A stretch of DNA of 64,000 nucleotides from Viridibacterium curvum (GTDB lineage: Bacteria; Pseudomonadota; Gammaproteobacteria; Burkholderiales; Rhodocyclaceae): assembly GCF_039544165.1 (NCBI RefSeq), contig NZ_BAABLD010000011.1, positions 1 to 64,000 of the forward strand, read 5' to 3'. The position numbers and the translations under genes were made by a program. This document shows positions 42,911 through 52,932 of this stretch, one piece after another. Numbering within the stretch: the first letter of the stretch is position 1; every line of letters begins with the position of its first letter. Below the pieces are notes generated by a model. The model did not search any database, was not told the DNA's origin, and worked only from the letters and a program-made list of their open reading frames with translations.

Positions 42911-44998
42911 TTACGGCCCGATAAGTAGCAAGCGATCACCGTAGGCCAGCACGCCCGCGTCATCCGGCAACTCGAGCAGGCCTTTCAGATGCCCTGTCGT
43001 GCGCGTGGGCATTTGTTGCCAGGTCGCGCCGGCATCCACGGAGCGCAGCACGGTGCCTGTGCGGCCGGGAATCATGATGCCTTGCTTTCGCGTCACCACG
43101 GGCTTGCGCAGGGCTTGCTCTGTCCCGCTCCGGATCTGCTGCCAGCTGGCGCCTCCATCCGCAGAACGCAGCAACGTTCCTCTATCTCCGGTGGCAATCA
43201 GCACCTTGCTGGATGCGTCATAGGCAACGTAGCGGAGTACCGCATTGCTGCCTGAGTCGAGTGACTGCCAGGTCGCGCCCGAGTCGACGGAACGCAGAAT
43301 CACGCCATTGGCGCCGAGGACGAAGAATGCCCCCAGCTCGCGCACGAAGCCGACACCATAAAGATGCGTAGCGACTCCACTCTTGATCGCGTCCCAGTGC
43401 TGACCGCCGTTGCGGCTGACCTGTATGACGCCATCACGCCCTGCCGCGATGAAGCTGCCGTCTGCGCTGCTGACATCGGCATCGAAGAGATGCGGATCGG
43501 TGCGAGCGTCGGTCGCCTCCCAGGTGCGCCCGCCGTCAATGGAGCGCATGACGACACCCGGACTTGCCAACGCGAGCAGCACGCCGTTCTTTGCATCGGC
43601 GAGCATCTTCTGGAAATAACCGCGCGACGCGCTGTTGACCTCCAGCGAGCGTTGCCAGGCTGTGGCATCGCCCTCCGCGCGGATAATGGTGCCGGGTGGT
43701 CCGCCAGCAACCACGGCGCCGGACACCGGATCTTTCGTTGCGCTGAGCAGGTAGACGTCCTGCCCCAAGCCAAGCGGGAGCGGCTCCCAGCTTCGGCCAA
43801 GATCCGTCGAACGCGCAACCGAACCTTGTGGTCCGACGCTGACAAGCGTCTTGCCGTCCGCTGCAAACTGTACGTCATGTACGTAAAGGCTGATCGCTTG
43901 TTGCTGCACCTGCCAGGTCGCGCCCGCATCCGTCGAGCGCATCACGGCACCAAACTGCCCCAGGCCGGTCAACGCGCCATCAGCCACAACAAGACGACTG
44001 ATGCGGTCATTGGTCGGCACACTTGCCTGCATCCAGGACTTGCCACCATCGAACGAGCGGCGCACTGCACCCGGTTCGCCACTGGCAACCAGTGCGCCCT
44101 GCTTCGGCAAATAGACAAGATGTTGCAAGTAATAGCTCGTGCCGCTCGGCACGATCTGCCAGCTGCGGCCGGCATCCGTCGAGCGAACGACAGCCCCCTT
44201 GGCCGTAGCCGCAAGCAAGGCCTTGTGCTGCACATCGTAGGCCAGCGCGCTGAGGTAATCGTCCACACCTGTCGCGACACGCGTCCATCGTCGTCCGCCG
44301 TCCGCGCTGAGCAGCACGCGGCCGTCAGCACAGGCGCCGATCAGACGCCTGAGCTCCGGCACGTACTGCAAAGCCGTCACCGTGGCGGTGGTGCCTGTAC
44401 GCGATGCCTGCCAGTGCAGGCCATCGTCTGTAGAGCGCAGGATGACGCCCTCCTCGCCGGCCGCGACCCAGGTACCGTCCGGCAAGGCCAATATGCCACC
44501 CAGGTTCTTTGTCGCGGGGTTGGGAATCATGTCCCAGGTTTCGTCGCCTTTTGCAGCGCGGATCAGAACGCCCTGCTCGCCCACGGCCACCCAGCTCCGG
44601 GACCTGGCGGACCAGGCCACAGCGCGCATGCGCACGGCCGATCCAAAGGGCTGCAAGGTCCAGGTCCTGCCATCGTCGGTGGAGCGCAACATCGCTGCCA
44701 TAGGGCCCGCAGCCATCAATACATCGGCGGAATCGCTGGCGGCAATTTGCGTGATGGCCTGGCTGACATCCATCGTCGATGCGGCGACCCAATGCTGGCC
44801 GGCATCGGTACTGCGCAGGATGCTGCCGTCCGTGCCGCCCACCAGCAGCGTGCCCGTGCGATGCACTTGCAGGCCAGTGAACAGCGAGGCGTTGATGACC
44901 GAGCGCCCACGGAACACCGGTGTGGGCGGCACACCTTCGGCGAAGCATGCGGCAGAGAGCACTAGCGCCCATGCCATCAGGACAAATCGAGTGAGCAT
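42911..44998 (-). CDS. Exported BNR/Asp-box-repeat protein (Ycf48-like)
   Basis: 695 residues from ATG 44998, a signal peptide ending SAACFAEG. The mature part is a series of about fourteen RSTDxGxxW-type Asp-box repeats (STDAGQHW, STDDGRTW, SVDAGATW and others), the pattern of a sialidase-like or Ycf48/HCF136-type beta-propeller. These are surface or periplasmic scaffolds, sometimes tied to stress or photosystem-like complex assembly; the role here is unknown. The length suggests two propellers. A terminator stands between it and the upstream DUF4139 gene. Confidence 0.75.
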   Translation of the reverse strand: MLTRFVLMAWALVLSAACFAEGVPPTPVFRGRSVINASLFTGLQVHRTGTLLVGGTDGSILRSTDAGQHWVAASTMDVSQAITQIAASDSADVLMAAGPMAAMLRSTDDGRTWTLQPFGSAVRMRAVAWSARSRSWVAVGEQGVLIRAAKGDETWDMIPNPATKNLGGILALPDGTWVAAGEEGVILRSTDDGLHWQASRTGTTATVTALQYVPELRRLIGACADGRVLLSADGGRRWTRVATGVDDYLSALAYDVQHKALLAATAKGAVVRSTDAGRSWQIVPSGTSYYLQHLVYLPKQGALVASGEPGAVRRSFDGGKSWMQASVPTNDRISRLVVADGALTGLGQFGAVMRSTDAGATWQVQQQAISLYVHDVQFAADGKTLVSVGPQGSVARSTDLGRSWEPLPLGLGQDVYLLSATKDPVSGAVVAGGPPGTIIRAEGDATAWQRSLEVNSASRGYFQKMLADAKNGVLLALASPGVVMRSIDGGRTWEATDARTDPHLFDADVSSADGSFIAAGRDGVIQVSRNGGQHWDAIKSGVATHLYGVGFVRELGAFFVLGANGVILRSVDSGATWQSLDSGSNAVLRYVAYDASSKVLIATGDRGTLLRSADGGASWQQIRSGTEQALRKPVVTRKQGIMIPGRTGTVLRSVDAGATWQQMPTRTTGHLKGLLELPDDAGVLAYGDRLLLIGP

Positions 44999-45058
44999 CG
45001 TTGCGGAACCCTTGCCGGCTCGAACCGGCGCAATGCGCGTACTGGACGCGCATGAAAC

Positions 45059-45089
45059 AAACCCCCGTCTCCGATGATAAGGGGGTTTT
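45059..45089 (-). terminator. Terminator after the DUF4139 gene
   Basis: AAAACCCCC and GGGGGTTT form the stem on the minus strand, followed by GTTTC. It lies 78 bp past the stop codon and separates the two minus-strand genes. Confidence 0.7.
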
Positions 45090-45166
45090 GCTTGCAACCG
45101 GGGGGGGCGGGAGAACACTTTCCGCGCAGCTTCCGGCGCCGCAAGGCTGCGGCGACGCACCCCGGA

Positions 45167-46627
45167 TCAGATACGCATCAGCACCCGGTACTTCAGCGTG
45201 GTACTGCCGTTGGCGGGCACACTGATCTTCCATTGCGCAGTGCCTGCCGCAACCTTCTCGTGCTTGTGCGACTGCTCAAGCATGCTCCAGTCACCCGGCA
45301 CGGGTTCGCGCACGGTAACCGTGACAGCCTCGCTCTTTGCGTTACGCAAGACGATTTCGTAGGCGCTTTCATATACGGCGCGGCTGTTCGGCTCATGACG
45401 GCGGAAGTCAGTCTGCTTGCGGTCAGCCGTGACATCGAATGCGTCCCCCAGCTTGAGGCGCACAGTCTCATTCTTCGGTGTGTGGCCGACTCGATCTTCG
45501 CCAACAAACTGCGCGTTGCCACTGCTGTCGCGTTTATAGACGCGCACCACGCCCTTGGGCAGCGGCATGCCCAGTCCGCTGCTCTCCTTGTTGGCGAATT
45601 CGACGAAGACGCCGACCTTGAGCTTGCTACCAATCTCTCCCGCCGCACTGCTGTAGTAGTACGGCGCGCCCGTGAGCAGAAATTCCTTCTTCACCGGCAC
45701 AACCGTCGCATCGAGCAGGGACACCTGCTTGCTTTGATTATTCGCGAGCGTTGTGGGGCGCTGAAGGGTGTAGAGGTGATATTCGAACAGGCTCTCCTGT
45801 GCCATCGCCGGTTTGGCTGCAGCGGGAGCCGCCACGGCACGCCGCAGCTCGTACAGGTTGGCCACCTCTTCGCGCACGCGATTCACGTCACCCGCAACCA
45901 GTTGCAGTCGGGCATTGCCGAAGCTCGTTCCGCTCCGGTTATCCAGCGTCACCCAGCCGTTCAGGTCCAGCGTGCTGTCATCCTGGCTCAGCTCGGCGAC
46001 ATAGTCTGCCTTCCACGACAGGCCACCGGTCAGGTAAGACAGCTCCAAGTCCTGCGCACCGGCCTGTTTGCTGCTGAGCTGCGAGACCAGCGTCGGCCGG
46101 TCGCGCAGGTTGCTGGGCACGTTGTCGAAGACGATGCGGCCAGGCACGCCCGTCTCGATGCGGTCGCCAATCTTCAGCACCACGCCTTCCGCAGCGGCAA
46201 GCACTTCTGCCGTCTCGGTCGTCTCGGCACCCGTCATCGGGTGCGTCCTGACAATGCGCACCGTGCGCCCCACTGATTTTTCCAGCAAGCGGGCCGGCGT
46301 CAGCAGGTCATAGTCGAAATTCTGCTCCAGCAAGCTCAGACCGCCGGGATTGGTGAGACTGCGCAACAAAGCCGTCTCGGGGCGAATTTGCGCACTGACA
46401 TCTCGCAGCGCCAGGCGGTTGAAGCCGGAGTCCAGCGACACGCGCCGCACCTCCTTCACCAGTGCAAGGTCCTGGTTGTAGACCGTGACGGCTACTGAAC
46501 GCTGATCCTCAAGCGTACTACGCCGCTCTGGCGCTTCCGCTGCAAGGCTTGCCATGCTGAAGGCCAGCAGGCTTGCAGCAAGAGGAAGAATCCGGGGCAG
46601 TGAAACAGACTGGAGCGTTTTGCGCAT
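45167..46627 (-). CDS. Exported DUF4139-domain protein
   Basis: 486 residues, signal peptide ending ASLAAEAP. The body shows the DUF4139 pattern: VTVYNQDLALVKEVRRVSL at the N-terminus, then WKADYVAELSQDDSTLDLNGW and the conserved NRSGTSFGNARLQLVAGDVN. Some relatives act in mucoidy or envelope functions, but the role is not established. The start ATG 46627 is divergent from the EAL gene. Confidence 0.75.
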   Translation of the reverse strand: MRKTLQSVSLPRILPLAASLLAFSMASLAAEAPERRSTLEDQRSVAVTVYNQDLALVKEVRRVSLDSGFNRLALRDVSAQIRPETALLRSLTNPGGLSLLEQNFDYDLLTPARLLEKSVGRTVRIVRTHPMTGAETTETAEVLAAAEGVVLKIGDRIETGVPGRIVFDNVPSNLRDRPTLVSQLSSKQAGAQDLELSYLTGGLSWKADYVAELSQDDSTLDLNGWVTLDNRSGTSFGNARLQLVAGDVNRVREEVANLYELRRAVAAPAAAKPAMAQESLFEYHLYTLQRPTTLANNQSKQVSLLDATVVPVKKEFLLTGAPYYYSSAAGEIGSKLKVGVFVEFANKESSGLGMPLPKGVVRVYKRDSSGNAQFVGEDRVGHTPKNETVRLKLGDAFDVTADRKQTDFRRHEPNSRAVYESAYEIVLRNAKSEAVTVTVREPVPGDWSMLEQSHKHEKVAAGTAQWKISVPANGSTTLKYRVLMRI

Positions 46628-46921
46628 GATGACCTCGTTTAACTGAATGAGTGGATGGTGCCATTTCAACGATCACGCAATGAAAACGGGGTTGAACGAC
46701 ACTCTGGCAGCACAAGACCTGCGTACGCTGCGGCGCAGCACAGCCCGGAACACAATGTCGCCTGTTCAGCGCAGTTCGGAAAAGTTACTGCGGGCACGTT
46801 CAGAAATTCGTCGTTTGAAACAGGGAATATCGCTCATGTCTCTTGCCCGAATGGGCAGACGGCTATCTATATGGCATTCCGTCGGCCATATTGTGATGAT
46901 CTCAAACGGGGAGGCGTCATC

Positions 46922-48157
46922 GTGGGCCAAGCTCTCAATTCCCGCTCACTTCCAGGCCTTTTGCCCGCGTTCGGACTCCCCTCCCTGGAAGTCTCCGGCT
47001 CGATCGATCACATCCTGCGTGCAGTACGCCAGCATCTTGGAATGGATGTCGCATTTGTCTCGGAGTTCATCGGCAACGAACGGATTTTCCGCCATGTCGA
47101 TGCCGCCGGATGGACGCCGATCTACATGGGTGACTCGATCCCCATGGATGTGGGCTACTGCAAGCGCGTGGTCGATGGTCGCCTGCCGCGCCTGATTCCC
47201 GACACAACGCAAGAGCGCGAGGCGATGGCCTTGCCCGAAACAACGAATATTCCCATCGGCTCGCACCTGAGCGTACCGATCCGCCTCTCGGATGGCCGCA
47301 TTTACGGCACTTTCTGCTGCTTCGGCTTCCACCCCGATCACTCTCTTAACCAGCGCGATCTGGGCATGATGGAAGCCTTCGCCAGTCTTGTGGCCTACCA
47401 GATCGACCTTGATCTGCTCTCAACAAGCGAACGCAACGCAAAGTTTTCACGCATTGAAGCGGCACTGGCGCAAGGTGGCCCCGAGATCGTCTTTCAGCCC
47501 ATCTGTCGGCTCAGCGACGAACGTTTCGTGGGCATGGAGTGCCTGTCTCGCTTCCCGAACAGTCAGGGCAAATCTCCGGACAAGTGGTTCGCGGAAGCGG
47601 CAGAGGTGGGCCTGGGTCCTGCGCTTGAAGTCAGCGCGATCCGCAACGCATTGCGGGCTTTGCCGCGGATGCCGGAGAACACGTACCTGTCCATCAATGC
47701 CTCACCGGAAACCGTGATGAGCCGGAATTTCGATGCGGCATTTGCCGATGTCGACACCGCACGTATCGTCCTGGAGCTCACCGAACACGCTCATGTCGAC
47801 GACTACGACGCGCTGCGACGCAGTTTGAGCAGTTTGCGATCCCGCGGGTTGAAGATATCCATCGACGATGCTGGCGCGGGCTACGCCAGCATGCGCCACA
47901 TCCTGAATCTGCAGCCTGAAATCATCAAACTGGATATCAGCCTCACGCGCGCCATCGATCGCGATCGCTCGCGCTGTGCGCTTGCATCGGCTCTCGTGGA
48001 ATTCGGCAAGCAGACCGGCAGCAGCATTCTCGCGGAAGGCGTTGAAACGGCGAATGAGCTGGAACTGTTACGCAAGCTGGGCGCGGACAATGCCCAAGGC
48101 TACTTTCTGAGCCGCCCACTGTCGCTGGAAGACGCCCTGCGCTTCATGACGCACTGA
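46922..48157 (+). CDS. GAF-EAL protein, probable c-di-GMP phosphodiesterase
   Basis: 411 residues from GTG 46922, chosen for its GGGGAGG ribosome site; an in-frame ATG at 46871 would give 428. A GAF-like sensor covers about 20-165 (DVAFVSEFIG, IGSHLSVPIRL, YGTFCCFGF). The EAL domain follows: GMECLSRF replaces EAL but keeps the metal Glu, then SINAS, ELTEH, IDDAGAGY, IKLDIS, AEGVET and NAQGYFLSRP. All main catalytic residues are present, so activity is likely. It would lower c-di-GMP in response to an unknown ligand. No GGDEF domain is attached. Confidence 0.85.
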   Translation: MGQALNSRSLPGLLPAFGLPSLEVSGSIDHILRAVRQHLGMDVAFVSEFIGNERIFRHVDAAGWTPIYMGDSIPMDVGYCKRVVDGRLPRLIPDTTQEREAMALPETTNIPIGSHLSVPIRLSDGRIYGTFCCFGFHPDHSLNQRDLGMMEAFASLVAYQIDLDLLSTSERNAKFSRIEAALAQGGPEIVFQPICRLSDERFVGMECLSRFPNSQGKSPDKWFAEAAEVGLGPALEVSAIRNALRALPRMPENTYLSINASPETVMSRNFDAAFADVDTARIVLELTEHAHVDDYDALRRSLSSLRSRGLKISIDDAGAGYASMRHILNLQPEIIKLDISLTRAIDRDRSRCALASALVEFGKQTGSSILAEGVETANELELLRKLGADNAQGYFLSRPLSLEDALRFMTH

Positions 48158-48182
48158 CCAGCGTCACGAAAGAAGGCTGCAG

Positions 48183-48203
48183 GGCGGGCCGAAATGCCCC
48201 GCC
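48183..48203 (-). terminator. Hairpin after the 49-residue gene
   Basis: GGCGGG and CCCGCC arms around GCATTTCGG, 17 bp past the stop on the minus strand. There is no T-run; it may serve both convergent genes. Confidence 0.5.
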
Positions 48204-48219
48204 AGGCAAAGACGTGCGC

Positions 48220-48369
48220 TCAATCCGCGTTCGCGAAACTATCCCAACGTCCGACGCCAAACTGTGTGCTCTCGACATGCGCTTCATCGAGGTAGGCCTG
48301 ACGTTCGCTATCGATATCCGACGGCAGCTCGACGGGCTCTGCGGGGGCGACAACTTGACCGATATTCAT
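48220..48369 (-). CDS. 49-residue protein of unknown function
   Basis: MNIGQVVAPAEPVEL continues to a C-terminal ESTQFGVGRWDSFANAD and a stop. It is acidic, soluble and has no Cys, signal or membrane segment. The support is an excellent AAGGAG ribosome site 6 bp before the ATG, good codon use and a following hairpin. It is opposite in direction to the flanking EAL and pectinesterase genes. No family is recognised. It could be a small regulator or a precursor peptide, but nothing shows this. It is shorter than most automatic gene-call limits. Confidence 0.65.
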   Translation of the reverse strand: MNIGQVVAPAEPVELPSDIDSERQAYLDEAHVESTQFGVGRWDSFANAD

Positions 48370-48740
48370 GACGATCTCCTTGCAAAGGATGCTGGCGTGG
48401 AAAGCAGCTCGCTTTCAACACCACTGTAACAGAGGCTCACCCGGATTGTCGCGACGCAACACGCTTGGTCGTGATGCATTCGCGCAATTGGAGTGACACT
48501 TTTTTCTTTTCCTTATATTGCCTTAGCCGCACTCCGCGTCAATCGGGGAGATCCCCGAACCCTCTACAATTCCGCACCGCAACACGGTCGCAAACACAGG
48601 CCGGATCCAGATTCCGCACGTCTTCGCCCCGGCAAGGCTTCAGGAAGTTACCTCTGCTGCCGAAATTGTTACCGGAAACAACGCAAGCTGACACCAACCC
48701 CTCCAAATCGAAGCCACACCGCTACGGAACCCCGCACACC

Positions 48741-50360
48741 ATGCTGTTATCCCTGCACCGCTCCTTTCTCATCGCCCTGCTCTGCCTCCCGGTCTCCGCC
48801 GCATTGGCGACTACCCAACTCGCCGGTCGCGTTGAGCCGGCATTGGCTGAACAGGCTGCCCAGGTTGATGTACGTCTCAAACTGCGCTTCGACGCAACGC
48901 CCGCAATCGGCACAGCCGGCTTCATCAAGGTATTCAGGGCTCGCGACAACAAACTGGTCGACAGCATCGATATGGCCGGCAGTGCTGCCAGTGGCGACAC
49001 CCAGACCGCAATGGCACGCGCCAACACCGAAGTCGATGCACTGGCAGCAGGTGTGAACTGGGGTGGCGGCGCTCGCTACGTCTATTTCAGGCCGGTCGTG
49101 GTGCGTGGCGAGACGGCCACCATCACCTTGCACAACAACCGGCTCGAGCCCGACACCGAGTACTACGTGACGCTGGACGCTGGTGTGCTGTCGGGCAAGA
49201 TTGCGGGGGGTGACTTTGCCGGTGTGACGCGCGAAGACGGCTGGCGTTTCAAGACCCGCGCAGCGCACAAACGCAGCAGCGTCACGGTAGACGACGACGG
49301 CGAAGCCGACTTCCGTTCAATACAGGGTGCGCTGAATCACATCATGAGCCTGTCGGAATCGGACGACGCCAAGGTGCCGAAGCACATCAACGTGCGCAAC
49401 GGCGTGTATGAAGAACTGCTGTTCCTGCGCGGCACGCGCAACCTCACCGTGCAAGGTGAAAGCCGCGACGGCGTCGTCGTTCACTACGACAACTACGAAT
49501 CCTTCAACCCGGGTACTGGCACCAGCGATGGCAGTGCAGGTAGCGGCTTTCTGCCTGGCTGCACACCTGCCAGCAAGGCCAAGTGCGGGCGTGTCTATCT
49601 CAAGGGTGGCAGGGCGGTGTGGTTGATCGAGGGCAGCGACCTGCTGACCCTGCGCAGTTTCACGCTGAAAAATTCGCACGTGAAAGTAAGCAAGGTCGGT
49701 GAAGCGACCATCGACAACCAGGCCGAAGCCATCTACTTCAACAGCGAGGGCCGTCTGCTGGCGCGCGAGATGAACTTCATCTCGGCGCAGGACACCATCC
49801 TTGTCAAAGGCTGGAGCTGGTTCCACCGCAGCCTCGTCGCCGGCGACGTCGACTTCATCTGGGGTTACCCGCGCGCTTCGCTGTTCGAGGATTGCGAGAT
49901 CCGCTCGGTGAAGAACGTCACCAACAACACCGGTTATGTACTGCAGGCACGCGCCGTCGGCAACACGCCGGGCTTCGTGTTCCTGAACAGCCGGATGACG
50001 GCCGAAGAAGGCGTGCCAGAGGGCTCGGTCTATCTCGCACGCAGCGGGGGGCAATCCTGCGGCTCGCAGAACTGCGACAACATCGCCTTCGTGAACACAC
50101 AGATTGGCGTGCACATCGCAGCTGCGGGCTGGCTCGACAAGCCCCTGCCCTCGCCACGCCCGGCAACTTGCAGCGACACACTCTGTGCAGGTTGGGTCGA
50201 GTTCGGCAGCAAGAAGCTGGATGGCTCACCGCTCGACATCACACAACGCTTCGATCAGGCGATCCAGATGCCGGCGGAAACACAGGCAAAGCGTTACGCA
50301 ACGCGCGCCCAGGTGTTCCGCGATTTCGGTGGTGGTGAAGGCTGGAACCCGCAGCCTTGA
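48741..50360 (+). CDS. Pectinesterase (carbohydrate esterase family 8)
   Basis: 539 residues with a signal peptide ending SAALATTQ. An N-terminal Ig-like domain (about 25-180, DTEYYVTLDAGVLSG) precedes the CE8 beta-helix. Catalytic residues are in place: SAQDTI with Q350-D351, and GDVDFIWGYP with D371; an Arg in VYLARSGGQ is the likely third partner. Cys pairs suggest disulfides. It removes methyl esters from pectin, opening it to lyases. Secretion is to the periplasm or outside. The start ATG 48741 gives the signal peptide. The gap 48370-48740 holds only its leader. Confidence 0.93.
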   Translation: MLLSLHRSFLIALLCLPVSAALATTQLAGRVEPALAEQAAQVDVRLKLRFDATPAIGTAGFIKVFRARDNKLVDSIDMAGSAASGDTQTAMARANTEVDALAAGVNWGGGARYVYFRPVVVRGETATITLHNNRLEPDTEYYVTLDAGVLSGKIAGGDFAGVTREDGWRFKTRAAHKRSSVTVDDDGEADFRSIQGALNHIMSLSESDDAKVPKHINVRNGVYEELLFLRGTRNLTVQGESRDGVVVHYDNYESFNPGTGTSDGSAGSGFLPGCTPASKAKCGRVYLKGGRAVWLIEGSDLLTLRSFTLKNSHVKVSKVGEATIDNQAEAIYFNSEGRLLAREMNFISAQDTILVKGWSWFHRSLVAGDVDFIWGYPRASLFEDCEIRSVKNVTNNTGYVLQARAVGNTPGFVFLNSRMTAEEGVPEGSVYLARSGGQSCGSQNCDNIAFVNTQIGVHIAAAGWLDKPLPSPRPATCSDTLCAGWVEFGSKKLDGSPLDITQRFDQAIQMPAETQAKRYATRAQVFRDFGGGEGWNPQP

Positions 50361-50369
50361 GGCTCACCC

Positions 50370-51689
50370 TCAGAGCGCGTCGATCTGCGCGCGCAGGCGC
50401 GCGATGAGTCCCTCTTCGCCGCGCACCTTGAAGAGGGCGCCCGCTTCGTCGGCGTCCTCGTGCAGCACCTGACACTGCGTGAAGATGTCATGGCGCAGCT
50501 GCTGTGCCGACCACGGAAGATGCAGCTCGGCCTCAACCAGATCGCGCTGGAAAAACGCGAGAATGCGCTGGCGCAGCTGTGCCACGTCTTCGGGCCGCCG
50601 CGCGCTCATCACCACGCAGTCGGGGTACTGCGCGCGCAGGGCCGCTTCGTGCGCAGCCTGCGCCTCGGCGTCACCCACCGAATCGATCTTGTTGAACACG
50701 GTCAGACGGGGCACGTCGTGCGCATCGATTTCGGCGAGCACCTGGTTGGTCACTTCACGCTGTCGCTCGAAGCCGGGGTCACCCGCGTCGATGACGTGCA
50801 GCAACAGTTCGGCGTCCAGCGCCTCGTCGAGCGTGGACTTGAACGAAGTCACGAGTCCGTGCGGCAGGTTCTTGATGAAGCCCACCGTGTCGCTGACCAG
50901 CACGCGCGGCACGCCCTCGGGATGCAGCACGCGCACGGTGGTATCGAGCGTCGCGAACAGCTTGTTCTCGACCAGCACTTCGCTGCCGGTGAGCGCGCGC
51001 ATCAGCGTCGACTTGCCCGCGTTGGTGTAACCCACAAGTGCAACGCTCGCCAGCCCCTGGCGTTGCTGACGGCGCGAACGCTGCGTGTCGCGCGTGGCGT
51101 TCATCGCCGCGATTTCGAGTTGCAGCTCGGCAATGCGGTCGCGGATCTTGCGCCGGTCAAGCTCTGTCGCCGACTCCCCCGCGCCACGACCACCCACGCC
51201 GCTGCGCTGGCGCCCCTGCGGACCGGCCGCCTTGGCCGCTTCGCGCAGACGAGGTGCCATGTAGCCCAGGCGTGCAATCTCGACCTGAGCGCGCGCCGCA
51301 GGCGTGCGTGCATTGCGGTGGAAAATCTCGAGGATGATCATCGTGCGGTCCATCACCTCGCACTCCGTCTCCAGTTCCAGCTTGCGCAGCTGCGTGGGCG
51401 AGATTTCGTGATCGACCAGCACCAGCTCGATCCCTTCCGAGCCGGATTCTTCGGAGAGCATGGCCTCATGCTCGATGTATTCGCGGATCTCCTGCCGCTT
51501 GCCCACGCCAAGGTAACCCGTCGCATCGAAGCTCGCGCGCTTCTGCACGATGGTATTGACCACCTTGAAACCCAATGTGCGCGCCAGTTCGCGCAATTCC
51601 ATCAGCGAGGCTTCGAATTCAGCGTCACTCACGCTGGGCAACTGGACCGCCGCCACCAGGGCGCGGACCGGAACATCCTCTTTTTGCAT
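50370..51689 (-). CDS. hflX: Ribosome-associated GTPase HflX
   Basis: 439 residues. N-terminal HflX domain, GYLGVGKRQEI and LVLVDHEISPTQLRKLE, then the GTPase: G1 GYTNAGKST, G3 DTVGFI, G4 NKID and G5 MSAR. It splits stalled 70S ribosomes and is induced by heat and antibiotics. The start ATG 51689 has only a weak ribosome site (ACGG). In many proteobacteria hflX follows hfq; here it stands apart, convergent with the pectinesterase, 9 bp apart. Confidence 0.95.
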   Translation of the reverse strand: MQKEDVPVRALVAAVQLPSVSDAEFEASLMELRELARTLGFKVVNTIVQKRASFDATGYLGVGKRQEIREYIEHEAMLSEESGSEGIELVLVDHEISPTQLRKLELETECEVMDRTMIILEIFHRNARTPAARAQVEIARLGYMAPRLREAAKAAGPQGRQRSGVGGRGAGESATELDRRKIRDRIAELQLEIAAMNATRDTQRSRRQQRQGLASVALVGYTNAGKSTLMRALTGSEVLVENKLFATLDTTVRVLHPEGVPRVLVSDTVGFIKNLPHGLVTSFKSTLDEALDAELLLHVIDAGDPGFERQREVTNQVLAEIDAHDVPRLTVFNKIDSVGDAEAQAAHEAALRAQYPDCVVMSARRPEDVAQLRQRILAFFQRDLVEAELHLPWSAQQLRHDIFTQCQVLHEDADEAGALFKVRGEEGLIARLRAQIDAL

Positions 51690-51861
51690 CTGACCGTCTT
51701 TTCGTGCGTAAAGCCGGATGGTACCTGCAGGCAGGATTCCGGTCAGGCTGATGAGAGCCCTCGCCGGACAATCAGAGTCGCTCGCGTTCGCCCCGGCAAT
51801 TGGCTTCAGCCCTTCGGGGAACTGCCGTAAGTGAATGTGATGCAACGCCCCGGAGACTCAA

Positions 51862-52758
51862 TTGGCGTCCCTGTTGAGCCGTTTTCAAAGCTGGCTGACC
51901 AGCAACCGCATACGGGCGCGCGAGCTGGGCCTGCTGCTGTTCGCTTGCACAGGTGCGGCCGTCTGGCTCTTCATCCTGGACGCACCGGGCGCCACATACA
52001 TCCTGCCTGCCGCAACCCATGTCAGCCAGCGCCCCGCGTTGATGTGGGGGTTCACGTCGCTCGCCCTCGCCCTGTTCGCATGGCGCCGTTGGCGCGAGAT
52101 TGACGCCCTGCTGGAGGAGGCCGAAACCGACGTCCTGACCGGCTTGCACAACCGCCGCATGATCGAAAGCCTGCTGGAACGCGAGTTCGACCGGGCGATG
52201 CGCTACGGGCGTCCGCTGTCACTGATCCTGATCGACGTGGACCACTTCAAACGCGTGAACGACACCCACGGACACGCCGTTGGCGACAATGTGCTCGCCA
52301 CCCTCGCCCGACGCGTGCAACGCCGCATGCGCATCTCCGACCACTTCGGCCGCTGGGGCGGCGAAGAATTCCTGCTGATCTGCCCGGAAACCGACACCAC
52401 CGACGCGATGCTGGTCGCCGACCGATTGCGCAAGTCAATCCGCCACAAACCCATGCGACTGGTTGGCACCGTCACCGCCAGCTTCGGCGTCAGCACTTAT
52501 ACCGGACAAGGCGACTACACCGCCCTCATCGACGAGGCCGACCACTACCTCTACGCTGCCAAGCTGCAGGGCCGTGATCGGGTCATCAGCAAATTCACGC
52601 TCATGGCGCAGGACGCGTTGCGCCGTGAAGGACGCGCGGACGAGGCCGAACAGCCCATCCAGAGCCAGACACCATCAGACCCCGATCGCCTGAGCAGCGT
52701 GCTCTCGACCATCATGGCGCCCCTGCAACGCAAGCGCGAACGCCGCTTCGGACGCTGA
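51862..52758 (+). CDS. Membrane-linked diguanylate cyclase (GGDEF)
   Basis: 298 residues from TTG 51862, which follows a CGGAG site. Two N-terminal helices (about 20-40 and 60-75) anchor a GGDEF domain. The active motif is GGEEF (166-170), and RISD (157-160), five residues upstream, is the inhibitory I-site, so it should be feedback-controlled by c-di-GMP. TDVLTGLHNRR and DVDHFKRVND are also typical. It has no clear sensor domain beyond the helices. It may oppose the EAL protein at 46922. Confidence 0.92.
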   Translation: MASLLSRFQSWLTSNRIRARELGLLLFACTGAAVWLFILDAPGATYILPAATHVSQRPALMWGFTSLALALFAWRRWREIDALLEEAETDVLTGLHNRRMIESLLEREFDRAMRYGRPLSLILIDVDHFKRVNDTHGHAVGDNVLATLARRVQRRMRISDHFGRWGGEEFLLICPETDTTDAMLVADRLRKSIRHKPMRLVGTVTASFGVSTYTGQGDYTALIDEADHYLYAAKLQGRDRVISKFTLMAQDALRREGRADEAEQPIQSQTPSDPDRLSSVLSTIMAPLQRKRERRFGR

Positions 52759-52932
52759 CGCTTCGCGCCACCACCTGACAAAATCCGTCAGAGGCCGCCG
52801 CCGCCCGTCGCACCCGACAACTGGCCGCACTGCCACACGCCGACCGCCCCCCCACCGCGACTTCACCGTTCGCACCAGGCTGCTGCACACCGGTCAGGCT
52901 ATCCCAGCGGCGTACCCACGGGGGCATACGCA

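Noticed and set aside
43364..44965. 533-residue frame on the plus strand
   Set aside because: Antisense to the BNR-repeat gene; the Asp-box repeat codons produce a repetitive antisense frame.
45074..46276. 400-residue frame on the plus strand
   Set aside because: Antisense to the DUF4139 gene, which has a signal peptide and a clear family pattern.
50460..51830. 456-residue frame on the plus strand
   Set aside because: Antisense to hflX, whose GTPase motifs are complete.
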